A stretch of DNA of 32,691 nt from an uncultured Moraxella sp. Its GTDB lineage: Bacteria > Pseudomonadota > Gammaproteobacteria > Pseudomonadales > Moraxellaceae. Position numbers and translations under genes: made by a program. Under the pieces are notes generated by a model. That model did no database searches. It was not told the DNA's origin and saw only the letters and a program-made list of their open reading frames with translations. This document shows positions 1 to 8,089 of this stretch, one piece after another. Position 1 is the first letter of the stretch. Every line of letters starts with the position of its first letter. The stretch lies in NCBI RefSeq assembly GCF_945873075.1, contig NZ_CAMCBS010000021.1:1-32691 (forward strand), given 5' to 3'.

Positions 1-107
1 CACAGACGCCATTTATGAAAGGTGGTGATGTGGTGCGTGTGGAGATGTTTGATAAGGCAGGTAATAACATCTTTGGCACGATTGAGAATACGGTGAAAGC
101 CATCTAA
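1..107 (+). CDS. Fumarylacetoacetate hydrolase family protein, C-terminal end only
   Basis: The window opens inside a gene. Reading from base 3 gives about 34 codons ending in TAA at 105-107. The peptide contains TPFMKGGDVVRVEM followed by FGTIEN, which matches the C-terminal beta strand region of the FAH superfamily (fumarylacetoacetate hydrolases, 2-keto-4-pentenoate hydratases and acylpyruvases), where a short TPxxMKxGD segment closes the fold. The metal-binding Glu/Asp residues lie upstream, outside the window, so the exact reaction cannot be told. A strong terminator follows directly. The acetoacetate genes at 6.7-9.3 kb could consume a product of such an enzyme, but that link is only inference. 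Confidence 0.6.
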   Translation, partial: QTPFMKGGDVVRVEMFDKAGNNIFGTIENTVKAI

Positions 108-127
108 ATCAGCTTTCTTGCCAAACC

Positions 128-162
128 AATTGACCATCGCTTGGGTGATGGTCAATTTTTTT
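128..162 (+). terminator. Rho-independent terminator after the FAH-family gene
   Basis: An 11-bp perfect stem (128-138 with 147-157, AATTGACCATC / GATGGTCAATT) with an 8-base loop runs into seven T residues. It lies 20 bases after the stop at 107 and ends the leftmost transcript. Confidence 0.85.
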
Positions 163-208
163 CATATAGTGCGACTTTCAACAGCTGCCAAACCATCGAC
201 TACTAACA

Positions 209-249
209 TAAAATTAGCTCATCAATGACAATGAAACCACTGATGAGCT
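209..249 (-). terminator. Probable terminator of the sulfatase-maturase transcript
   Basis: Read on the minus strand, AGCTCATCA (241-249) pairs with TGATGAGCT (216-224) and is followed by AATTTTATG. The loop is 16 bases and the U-run is short, so it should be weaker than the terminator at 128-162. It sits about 20 bases after the maturase stop at 270. Confidence 0.5.
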
Positions 250-269
250 GAGCATTGGTCAGTGTGTGC

Positions 270-1520
270 TTAGCATTGTGCTTGATGGAACGCTTTGGCT
301 TGGATTAGCCGCTTGTGAATGACGGGTAGATCTTTTGCCACTTGTGTAAAATACGCCTTAAGTCCTGTACACAGATAATTAAGACGGTGTGTGCCATCAC
401 TGTCTGCAATGAAGCGGTTTTTTGGACATTCGCCCCAGCACAGTTTCAAAAATTGGCATTGCTTACAATCGCTGGGCAGATTCAAGTGCTTAGCATAGCC
501 AAAACTGGCTTGCTACCGACTAAAAGCAAGATTGGCTTCATCCGTAGTGGCGATATTACCCAGACGATACTCTGGATATACGAAGTGATCACAACTATAC
601 ACATCTCCATTATGCTCAATCGCCAATGCCTTGCCGCAAATCGGTGCAGTGGTGCATTTTTGAGCACCCATGCCAAAGGCTTGTGAGATGGTATTTTCAA
701 ACTGATCAATAAACACCTTGCCGTAGTCATTGGCCAGCCACTCTTGCCAAACTGTCACCAAAAACCGCCCCCAATCATCTGCCGTCACCGACCAATCCGT
801 GACAGAGTGAGCGCTGGTATGGATACGGTGTGCCATCTCGTCAGTCGTTGCGCGCATATACTGAGTCGCTTTAGTGTCATAATCCACAGGTGCAACAGCA
901 CTCAAAAACTGAATCATGCGTGGACGCACTTCATCACGCAAAAATCGATATACCGCAAGTGGCTCTTGGGCATTATAATGATTTACCACGCACAGCGCAT
1001 GAAAGGGGGTTTGGTGATGATGCAAAAGGTTGATGGCTTTTTTGACATAGTCAAAGGTTGGCTTGCCGTTTTTGGTGACTCGAAGCTTGTCATGCAGTGG
1101 CTTTGGGCCATCAATGGAGATGCCAACCAAGAAATTTTCTGCCTTTAAAAATTGACACCATTCATCATCAAGCAGCAGCCCATTGGTTTGAAGATCGTTT
1201 AAGATTCGTTGATTGGGCTTGGCGTGGCGTTTTTGCAGTTCGACAGCTTTTTTGAAAAATGCCAAACCCATCAAAGTTGGCTCACCACCTTGCCAAGTGA
1301 ACACCACCTCATCAGCAGTCTGTGCGTTGATATACTGGATGATATGCTGCTCAAGCATATCCTCATTCATGCGTGGTGATTTGGGCTGATTGAGTAGATT
1401 TTCTTTATGCAAATAAAAGCAATACTCACAGTCGATATTGCACTGTGAGCCGCTTGGTTTGATCATCATATGAAACGCAAAAACATCAGATTGCTTTTGC
1501 GTTTGAGTATTTTTTGTCAT
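270..1520 (-). pseudogene. Anaerobic sulfatase maturase (anSME/AtsB, radical SAM), interrupted by an in-frame TAG
   Basis: The family enzyme oxidises the active-site Ser or Cys of a sulfatase to formylglycine using SAM and three 4Fe-4S clusters. The first part (513-1520, 335 residues) has the radical-SAM motif with C27, C31 and C34, the WQGGEPTL segment, and C289, C295, C310 with D311, at the spacing of auxiliary-cluster cysteines and the catalytic Asp. Codon 336 is TAG (513-515). The same frame then continues with QASFGYAKH and, at about residues 352-384, the expected CxxC...CxxxC cysteines, NRF and a final LC, ending in TAA at 270. The break is therefore one nonsense codon, not a frameshift. 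Termination there would remove five predicted cluster ligands, so I call it a pseudogene. A sequencing error or amber read-through cannot be excluded. Its start overlaps the sulfatase stop by 4 bases (ATGA), showing translational coupling. Confidence 0.8.
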
Positions 1521-3199
1521 TTTGAGTCAGATACCTGTGGGTTGATTGGGCCGATCTCCACCACTTTAACAGCGTCAGAATACTTGACATACTGCTGAAT
1601 CATGGCTGCCAAAACTTCTGGATGATCTTTGGCTATGTTCGTCGTCTCGCCAGGATCAGCATGGACATCATACAGTTTCCATTGACCGGCATCAAGCTGA
1701 TCAATCGGTAGGCCTGCTGGCAGCGTACCAGTATAGACCGCCTTAAAATTCCCTTGGCGCACCTGACGATGGCCTCGCATCTCAAGTGACTCAGCACGGA
1801 TCGGCCCTTGTAGCTGCGCTGATGGTGCGATTAGACGGTCATTGAGACTCATGCCTGTTAGGGGTGTTTTGTTTGGTGCAGTTGCTTTTGAAACACCTGC
1901 CAGATCCAATAGGGTGGGTGCCAAATCTTTTAGGGTGCTATAGCGACCTTCAATACTGCCAGCTTTGGCAGTTGGCGCTTTGATGATAAGTGGCGATCGA
2001 ATGCCACCATCAGTCGTAAATCCTTTGAAATGCGCAAAAGGTGACATTGATGCTTGCGCCCATGCTTGACCTGTCGAAACATAACTATTGGACTGACCCA
2101 TATTTGACAAGACATTATCGCGAGAAGCACGAATCCAGCTGCCCCATTTTTGGGATGCTTCACGAGATGCGCCTGCCGCCCCATTGTCCGATAAAAAGAC
2201 AATAACCGTATCATCATATTGACCGCTGTCTTTTAAGTGACTGATAACACGGCCAATATTATAATCCATATTATCCACCATTGCTGCATACAGCTGCATT
2301 CGCTTGGTCTCCACAGCTCGCTGATCATCGCTTAGGCTTTGCCAATCAGGGGTTGCAATAAGCGGATAAGCGACGGCATCTTTTGACACCAGTCCTTTGG
2401 CTTTTAAGCGATCAAATCGCCGATCGGCAAGTGCTTGCGGCCCATCGTGATAAAAATCTTGGTATTTATCAACATAGGCTTGCGGCGCTTGCAAGGGTGA
2501 ATGTGGTGCAGTATAAGCCAAAAAGGCAAAAAATGGCTGATCTTTTGGCTGCTTTGACAAACTTTCCAAAAGATAATCGGTATAAAAATCAGTCGAAAAC
2601 ACTCCTTCGGGTAGCTGCACATCAGCACCATTATGACTGTATAAATCTCGCCCATCTGGTGAATCTTGGCGGTCTTGATAGCGATAGTTATTCGCTTCGC
2701 CATTTAGTAGTGCAAATGAGTCATCAAAACCCCAAGCATTCGGTTGGTGTTCAATAGCTTTGCCCAGATGCCACTTACCTGATAAGACAGTGTGATAGCC
2801 TGCGCTTTTGAATCTTTGGGCGATGGTGGTGGCGTTATTTGTTAAGTGTCCAACATAATTGGGTGCCGCCGCCTGCTCTGGCGTATTAAGCTCGTAGATA
2901 TTACCCAAGCCAACTTCATGTGGATCAGCACCAGTCAAAAACATCGCACGAGATGGGGACGAGTACGGCGATACAAAGAAATTGGTAAAGCCGACACCTT
3001 CTTTGGCAAGCTCATCCAAATATGGTGTCTGAATCTCACCACCATAAGGGGCAATGTCTGACCAGCCTAGGTCATCAGCCATGATGACCAAAATGTTCGG
3101 TGATGCTTGTTTGGCATAAGCAGGCAGTGTAACACCACCTAAGGCAATCGCCAAAGCTAACGATAGTGGATGCTTGGCAGCTTTAAAAAGACTTGACAT
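1517..3199 (-). CDS. Secreted serine-type sulfatase
   Basis: A 560-residue alkaline-phosphatase-fold sulfatase (arylsulfatase-like) that would hydrolyse sulfate esters in the periplasm. Residues 1-29 form a signal peptide (basic start, hydrophobic core, cleavage after AYA). Metal ligands D42 and D43 lie in MADDLGWSD. The modification motif is S80-S-P-S-R84, with Ser rather than Cys at the formylglycine position. K143 and H145 (SGKWHLG), H234 (APHSPL), D339 and N340 (LSDNGA) complete the active site. Length is normal for the family. Ser-type enzymes need a radical-SAM maturase, encoded here by the next gene, which overlaps by 4 bases but carries a stop codon. AAAGGAA lies just upstream of the ATG at 3199. 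The natural substrate is unknown. Confidence 0.9.
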   Translation of the reverse strand: MSSLFKAAKHPLSLALAIALGGVTLPAYAKQASPNILVIMADDLGWSDIAPYGGEIQTPYLDELAKEGVGFTNFFVSPYSSPSRAMFLTGADPHEVGLGNIYELNTPEQAAAPNYVGHLTNNATTIAQRFKSAGYHTVLSGKWHLGKAIEHQPNAWGFDDSFALLNGEANNYRYQDRQDSPDGRDLYSHNGADVQLPEGVFSTDFYTDYLLESLSKQPKDQPFFAFLAYTAPHSPLQAPQAYVDKYQDFYHDGPQALADRRFDRLKAKGLVSKDAVAYPLIATPDWQSLSDDQRAVETKRMQLYAAMVDNMDYNIGRVISHLKDSGQYDDTVIVFLSDNGAAGASREASQKWGSWIRASRDNVLSNMGQSNSYVSTGQAWAQASMSPFAHFKGFTTDGGIRSPLIIKAPTAKAGSIEGRYSTLKDLAPTLLDLAGVSKATAPNKTPLTGMSLNDRLIAPSAQLQGPIRAESLEMRGHRQVRQGNFKAVYTGTLPAGLPIDQLDAGQWKLYDVHADPGETTNIAKDHPEVLAAMIQQYVKYSDAVKVVEIGPINPQVSDSK

Positions 3200-3230
3200 G
3201 GTACATTCCTTTGAATTTGAAGAAAATATC

Positions 3231-3281
3231 CATCACAATGATCAAATTATGCTAATATCGCATAATAATTCGCTTGTGATG
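3231..3281. promoter_or_regulatory. Nested inverted repeats in the sulfatase/dctP divergent region
   Basis: The 240-bp region between the divergent sulfatase and dctP genes holds two concentric inverted repeats. The outer arms are CATCACAA (3231-3238) and TTGTGATG (3274-3281). The inner arms are ATTATGC (3246-3252) and GCATAAT (3260-3266). Both are centred near 3256, about 55 bases before the sulfatase start. This could be an operator for a dimeric regulator of either or both transcripts. The regulator is not identifiable. Confidence 0.4.
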
Positions 3282-3439
3282 ACATTATTGTACCGCCGAA
3301 AATCCGATCAATTTATCATGAATTTGTATAAATAAATCAGAAAATACCGCTGTTAATTTCTGGTCAAAACAGGTTTAATAAGCACATCCATTCATACTAA
3401 ATAGGTGCCAAGTAAGGCATAGGGTGTAGGAGAGTTAGC

Positions 3440-4552
3440 ATGAAGCTAAAAACACTATCAATGATCGCAGGTGTCATGATCTTAGCAGGATGCACCGAAG
3501 ACAGACTGCCAAAGCCATCACCGATCGGTGAAAATGAGCGTGTCATCTTGCGTGTGGCGCATTTTTGGCCAGCCACCGCCATGAGCCAAAAACAGGTGCT
3601 TGAGCCGTGGTGCGCCACCATCACTGAACAGTCAGGCGGACAGATGACCTGTCAGCTATATCCTGCCATGCAGCTTGGTGGCACGCCTGCACAGCTGATG
3701 GATCTTGCCCAAGATGGCATCGCCGACATCGTCTTTACACTGCCAGGCTATACACCAGGCCGCTTTCCGATCATGGAAGTGATGGAGCTACCATTTATGA
3801 CCATCGATGGCGAGTACAGCAGCCGTGTGGCGTGGCAGATTTATCAAGAGTTTGCCCAAGACGAATTTTCGATGGTTAAGCCATTGGCATTTAATGTGCA
3901 TGACCGTGGTCAAATTCTAAATAACCGCCGTCCCATCACCAAGATCGAAGATTTTAAAGGGCTAAAACTGCGTGCGCCGACTCGCTTGACCAACAAAATG
4001 GTCGAAGCACTGGGTGCAACTCCAGTGAGCGTCCCAATGCCAGCACTGACTGATTCGGTCTCAAAAGGCGTGGTCGATGGTGTCGTGCTGCCTTGGGAAG
4101 TGATCCCAACAATCAAGCTACAAGAAGTCGCTCGCTATGCCAGTGAAATCAATGCACCAGATCCTGTGTTGTACAGTGCGCTGTTCACCATTGCGATGAA
4201 TAAATACAAATACGAAGCACTGCCACCCAAGCTCAAAAAAATCATCGACGACAATACTGGTGCCAATTTCTCCCAAAAGCTTGGGCGCACATGGGATGAG
4301 CAAATCACCACAGCACGCCAAAAAATCACCGATAACGGCAATCCGATCAACCAGATCGCATCCGATGAAGTGGCACGCATCCAAGAAGCCGCCAAGCAAG
4401 TCGAGACCGACTGGATCGCTGAGATGAATGCCAAAGGCTATGATGGTCAAGCCATCGTCAATCGTGCCAAAGAACTGATCGCCCAAGCCAAACTGGATAA
4501 AGAAAATCAAACCACGAATGGCGCAGCACAAACCCAAACGACAAGCAATTGA
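3440..4552 (+). CDS. dctP: TRAP transporter substrate-binding protein, lipoprotein form (DctP family)
   Basis: A 370-residue solute-binding protein of a tripartite ATP-independent periplasmic transporter, which binds a small organic acid and delivers it to the DctQ/DctM membrane pair. Residues 1-18 are a lipoprotein signal with lipobox LAGC (C18), so the protein should be anchored to a membrane; many DctP proteins are soluble. The DctP fold begins at LRVAHFWPAT; later GLKLRAPTR holds the conserved Arg expected to pair with the substrate carboxylate, and VDGVVLPWEV follows. C58 and C70 could form a disulfide. The last 20 residues are rich in Q, N and T and look like a disordered tail. AGGAGA precedes the ATG by 7 bases. 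It is the first gene of a three-gene operon; the substrate is unknown. Confidence 0.88.
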   Translation: MKLKTLSMIAGVMILAGCTEDRLPKPSPIGENERVILRVAHFWPATAMSQKQVLEPWCATITEQSGGQMTCQLYPAMQLGGTPAQLMDLAQDGIADIVFTLPGYTPGRFPIMEVMELPFMTIDGEYSSRVAWQIYQEFAQDEFSMVKPLAFNVHDRGQILNNRRPITKIEDFKGLKLRAPTRLTNKMVEALGATPVSVPMPALTDSVSKGVVDGVVLPWEVIPTIKLQEVARYASEINAPDPVLYSALFTIAMNKYKYEALPPKLKKIIDDNTGANFSQKLGRTWDEQITTARQKITDNGNPINQIASDEVARIQEAAKQVETDWIAEMNAKGYDGQAIVNRAKELIAQAKLDKENQTTNGAAQTQTTSN

Positions 4553-4611
4553 GCCTTAGCCGCAGTTAAGCTGGTCGGATAATACTACAATCATCAGGAT
4601 GAGAGATAATT

Positions 4612-5148
4612 ATGGCTGAATTTTTTGAAACCCAAGTACAAGACGACACACCCAAAGATGCCATCGGACGATTTTTGATGGGTTGGTCAAAGCTATCCGC
4701 TTTTGGTGGCGTCATCGTATTGGTGCTGATTTGCTTAGTCGCTACCGCAAGTGTCATCGGTCGTGCTTTATTTTCGACACCGATTAAAGGCGATGTGGAG
4801 CTGGTACAGCTTGGCTGTTCTTGGGCGATTGCGGCATTCTTGCCTTATGGTCAAATGAAAAAAGCGCATGTCATCGTGGACTTTTTTACCCTAAAAGCAC
4901 CAAAAAGTTTGCGCCGTGTGTTTGATATTTTTGCAGCTTTGCTATTGGCGCTATTTGCTGTGATGCTCATGTGGCGCAGTTATTTTGGCGCAATCGATGC
5001 CATCAAGCACGGCACCACGACGATGATCCTAGGCATGCCTGAATGGATCGCCCATATGACCATCGCCCCAGGATTTTTCTTATTGGCTTTGACGGCGTTA
5101 TACACCGCTTGGCAATTTATCAGCAACTATGATGGCTACGCCAAATAA
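4612..5148 (+). CDS. dctQ: TRAP transporter small permease (DctQ family)
   Basis: 178 residues with four predicted membrane segments, at about 31-53, 66-81, 103-123 and 151-170, as expected for the 4-TM DctQ subunit that pairs with DctM. The charged motif after the second helix (QMKKAHVIVD, residues 81-90) is typical. A 12-residue acidic cytoplasmic start precedes the first helix. The gene begins 59 bases after dctP and ends 19 bases before dctM. GAGAGA lies upstream of the ATG at 4612. Small TRAP subunits diverge strongly in sequence, so the call rests on topology plus context. Confidence 0.85.
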   Translation: MAEFFETQVQDDTPKDAIGRFLMGWSKLSAFGGVIVLVLICLVATASVIGRALFSTPIKGDVELVQLGCSWAIAAFLPYGQMKKAHVIVDFFTLKAPKSLRRVFDIFAALLLALFAVMLMWRSYFGAIDAIKHGTTTMILGMPEWIAHMTIAPGFFLLALTALYTAWQFISNYDGYAK

Positions 5149-5167
5149 TAACTAAGGATGGAATATT

Positions 5168-6490
5168 ATGGATCCAATGATTATCGGACTTGGGATGGGT
5201 GCTTTTACCATCTTGTTATTGGTTTTTCGTATTCATATCGGCATCGCCATGCTGATGGCTGGCGTGACTGGCTATGTGATGATTGCAGGGTGGTATCCAC
5301 TATTAAGCTACCTAAAAGGAATGCCATTTGCTCGTTTTTCGGTGTATGATTTATCAGTCGTGCCACTATTCTTATTGATGGGCAATATCGCATCTCGTGG
5401 CGGCTTATCCAAGCGCCTGTTCCAGTCTGCCAATGCGTTTTTGGGGCATTATCGTGGTGGTGCTGCCATCAGTGCAGTCGGTGCTTGTGCTGGCTTTGGG
5501 GCGATTTGTGGCTCATCGCTAGCGACAGCAGCGACCATGGGTCAAGTGGCACTGCCTGAGCTTAAGCGCGCCAATTACTCAGATGCGCTATCTACAGGTG
5601 CACTGGCAGCAGGGGGTACGCTTGGAATTTTGATCCCACCATCGGTGGTACTTGTCATCTATGCCGTTTTGACCGAACAAAATGTCTCAGCAATGTTTAT
5701 GGCATCACTGATCCCTGGTATCATCGCCATGCTTGGCTACATGCTCGCCATCGCCATCTATGTACGACTCGTGCCAAACAGTGGACCTGCGATGCCACGC
5801 ATGAGCTGGGGTGAGCGCATTACGCTACTTAAGGGCGTCTGGCCTGTGATTGCGGTGTTTGTGCTGGTCATCGGTGGTATCTATGGCGGTCTATTCACCC
5901 CAACTGAAGCTGCTGCCATCGGTACGGTCGCTGTCGGTATCTTAGCCTTTATTACCAAAGAAATGAATCTGTCAGGTCTGATGAATGCACTGTATGACAC
6001 AGCAGCATCGACGGCGATGATCTTTTTGATCCTATTGGGTGCTGATGTCTTGAACGCATTTTTTGCACTATCACAGATGCCAATTAGCCTAGCTGAATGG
6101 GTCATCAACAGCGGCTTAACACCTTTGACCGTGCTATTTGCGATGATCATCATCTATATCGTGCTTGGCTGTGTGATGGATAGCTTGTCGATGATTCTAT
6201 TGACTATCCCTGTGTTTTTTCCTATCATCATGGGCATGGATTTTTGGGGATTGGACCCAACGGATAAGGCGATTTGGTTTGGTGTACTGGCCTTGATGGT
6301 TGTCGAAATCGGACTGATCACACCGCCTGTGGGTATGAATATTTTCATCATCAACAGCATGGCAAAAAATGTCTCAATGAAAGAAACCTATAAAGGCGTG
6401 TTGCCATTCTTATGCTCGGATTTGATCCGTATCGTGGCACTGGTGTTTATGCCATCGATGGCGCTGTGGTTGGTTCATGTGTTGAATTAA
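5168..6490 (+). CDS. dctM: TRAP transporter large permease (DctM family)
   Basis: 440 residues, strongly hydrophobic throughout, with about 12 membrane segments. Recognisable DctM features include VVPLFLLMGNIASRGG near residue 65, GAICGSSLATAATMG near 115, the Gly/Pro-rich TLGILIPPSVVLVIY near 155, and LITPPVGMNIFIIN near 385. It is the channel subunit that drives sodium-dependent uptake of the DctP-bound solute. It is preceded by AAGGATGGA, and the start at 5168 is the first ATG after this site. It is the last gene of dctPQM. Confidence 0.92.
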   Translation: MDPMIIGLGMGAFTILLLVFRIHIGIAMLMAGVTGYVMIAGWYPLLSYLKGMPFARFSVYDLSVVPLFLLMGNIASRGGLSKRLFQSANAFLGHYRGGAAISAVGACAGFGAICGSSLATAATMGQVALPELKRANYSDALSTGALAAGGTLGILIPPSVVLVIYAVLTEQNVSAMFMASLIPGIIAMLGYMLAIAIYVRLVPNSGPAMPRMSWGERITLLKGVWPVIAVFVLVIGGIYGGLFTPTEAAAIGTVAVGILAFITKEMNLSGLMNALYDTAASTAMIFLILLGADVLNAFFALSQMPISLAEWVINSGLTPLTVLFAMIIIYIVLGCVMDSLSMILLTIPVFFPIIMGMDFWGLDPTDKAIWFGVLALMVVEIGLITPPVGMNIFIINSMAKNVSMKETYKGVLPFLCSDLIRIVALVFMPSMALWLVHVLN

Positions 6491-6502
6491 CAGTAGAACA
6501 GA

Positions 6503-6546
6503 TGGTTTTGAGCTGATTCTGATAAATTGGACTTCAAAACCATCGT
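6503..6546 (+). repeat. Inverted repeat after dctM
   Basis: GATGGTTTTGA (6503-6513) and TCAAAACCATC (6536-6546) form a perfect 11-bp stem with a 22-base loop, starting 13 bases after the dctM stop. No T-run follows, so it is more likely an mRNA 3'-end stabilising hairpin or Rho-associated end than an intrinsic terminator. The rest of 6491-6693 is AT-rich leader for scoA without other clear signals. Confidence 0.5.
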
Positions 6547-6693
6547 GATTTATGTAATACTGTTGCAAAAATATCACCCACTTAAGATAATTGATGACAA
6601 AACGGATAGAATTAGCATATTTGGAGATATCCATCCATACAGCTTTTATGTTTATGGCTTAATTTCAATTTCAACTCAACCTAAGGAATGATT

Positions 6694-7392
6694 ATGAGTA
6701 AAGTATATTCAGATGCCAAATCCGCACTCGCCGATATCGTGGCAGACCACCAAACCATCGCCGTCGGTGGCTTTGGGCTATGCGGCATCCCCGAAAGCTT
6801 GATTGCCGCCTTGCGTGATAGCGGTGTGGCGGGGCTAACTTGTATCAGTAACAACGCAGGCGTGGACGATTTTGGGCTTGGACTGCTTTTGCAAACTCGC
6901 CAAATCAAAAAAATGATTGCGTCTTATGTTGGCGAAAACAAGGAATTTGAACGCCAATTTTTATCAGGGGAGCTGGAAGTGGAGCTGACCCCACAAGGCA
7001 CGTTGGCGGAGAAACTTCGGGCAGGCGGGGCAGGGATTCCGGCATTTTTTACCAAAACGGGCGTGGGTACATCGGTCGCCGAAGGCAAAGAAGTGCGTGA
7101 ATTTGATGGCGAAGAGTATGTGATGGAGCGCTCGCTGACCGCTGATGTGGCACTGGTCAAGGCATATAAGGCGGATAAAGTAGGTAATCTTGTGTTCCGT
7201 AAAACCGCTCGCAACTTCAACCCCGATGTCGCCACCGCAGGTAAAATCACTGTGGTCGAAGTCGAAGAACTTGTCGAAGTCGGCGAGATTGACCCTGACA
7301 GCATCCATCTGCCGGGCATTTATGTGCATCGCATCGTGGTGAACGCCAATCCCGAAAAACGCATTGAACAGCGCACTGTTTCAAAAGTATAA
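6694..7392 (+). CDS. scoA: 3-oxoacid CoA-transferase subunit A
   Basis: 232-residue alpha subunit of a succinyl-CoA:acetoacetate-type CoA transferase, which moves CoA from succinyl-CoA to a 3-oxoacid. The class I CoA-transferase glycine motif is [11 protein letters not shown] at residues 24-34; further matches are the [12 protein letters not shown] stretch, [16 protein letters not shown], and the C-terminal [10 protein letters not shown]. An ATG six bases upstream (6688) abuts the ribosome binding site AAGGA at 6683-6687 with no spacing, so the second ATG at 6694 (6-base spacing) is the better start. scoB follows after 39 bases and the thiolase after that. The operon would degrade acetoacetate; a role with 3-oxoadipate is possible. 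Confidence 0.9.
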   Translation: MSKVYSDAKSALADIVADHQTIAVGGFGLCGIPESLIAALRDSGVAGLTCISNNAGVDDFGLGLLLQTRQIKKMIASYVGENKEFERQFLSGELEVELTPQGTLAEKLRAGGAGIPAFFTKTGVGTSVAEGKEVREFDGEEYVMERSLTADVALVKAYKADKVGNLVFRKTARNFNPDVATAGKITVVEVEELVEVGEIDPDSIHLPGIYVHRIVVNANPEKRIEQRTVSKV

Positions 7393-7431
7393 TTAACATC
7401 ATAAATAATTTTAAAGAATAAGGAGAAAACG

Positions 7432-8061
7432 ATGGCTTGGACTCGTGAACAGATGGCGCAGCGTGCCGCCACCGAATTGCAAGACGGCTTTTATGTCAAT
7501 TTGGGCATCGGACTGCCGACACTGGTCGCCAACTACATCCCCGATGGTGTCAATGTCATGCTACAGTCCGAAAATGGACTGCTTGGCATTGGGGCATTTC
7601 CCACCGAAGATGAAATCGATGCTGATTTGATTAACGCAGGTAAACAAACCGTCACCGCACAAGCTGGTGCAAGCTTCTTTGGTAGCAGTCAGTCATTTGC
7701 CATGATTCGTGGTGGTAAGGTAAATTTGGCAATCTTGGGTGCGATGGAAGTCAGCGAGCAGGGCGATCTTGCCAACTGGATGATCCCTGGTAAGATGGTC
7801 AAGGGCATGGGCGGGGCGATGGACTTGGTCGCAGGCGTGCAACGGGTGATTGTGCTGATGGAGCACACCGCCAAAGATGGCTCATTTAAAATCAAGCCAA
7901 GCTGTGATCTACCTTTGACCGGCAAAAAAGTCGTACATCGCATCATCACTGACCTTGGGGTGCTTGATGTCACCGATGGCGGGCTGACACTGGTTGAGCT
8001 TGCCGATGGCGTGACTTTTGATGAATTACAAAGCAAAACAGGCGTACAAATTTTACAATAA
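7432..8061 (+). CDS. scoB: 3-oxoacid CoA-transferase subunit B
   Basis: 209-residue beta subunit. The catalytic glutamate that carries the CoA thioester is E47 in the motif [21 protein letters not shown] (residues 25-37) and the glycine-rich [14 protein letters not shown] are also family features. AAGGAGA lies 7 bases before the ATG. With scoA it forms the heteromeric enzyme; together with the next gene the expected flow is acetoacetate to acetoacetyl-CoA to two acetyl-CoA. Length and motif are complete, with no sign of damage. Confidence 0.92.
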   Translation: MAWTREQMAQRAATELQDGFYVNLGIGLPTLVANYIPDGVNVMLQSENGLLGIGAFPTEDEIDADLINAGKQTVTAQAGASFFGSSQSFAMIRGGKVNLAILGAMEVSEQGDLANWMIPGKMVKGMGGAMDLVAGVQRVIVLMEHTAKDGSFKIKPSCDLPLTGKKVVHRIITDLGVLDVTDGGLTLVELADGVTFDELQSKTGVQILQ

Positions 8062-8089
8062 ATTAGGAAACTAAAGATAAGGAGATATC

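Noticed and set aside
486-512. Frameshift as the cause of the broken maturase
   Set aside because: The nine codons after the TAG and all later cysteine motifs are in the same frame as the upstream part, so no shift is needed.
4118-4537. Long open frame antisense to dctP
   Set aside because: It lies wholly opposite a well-supported gene, has no ribosome binding site and an unlikely composition; it is a shadow of the dctP codon pattern. The same applies to long antisense frames over scoA, the thiolase and yghU.
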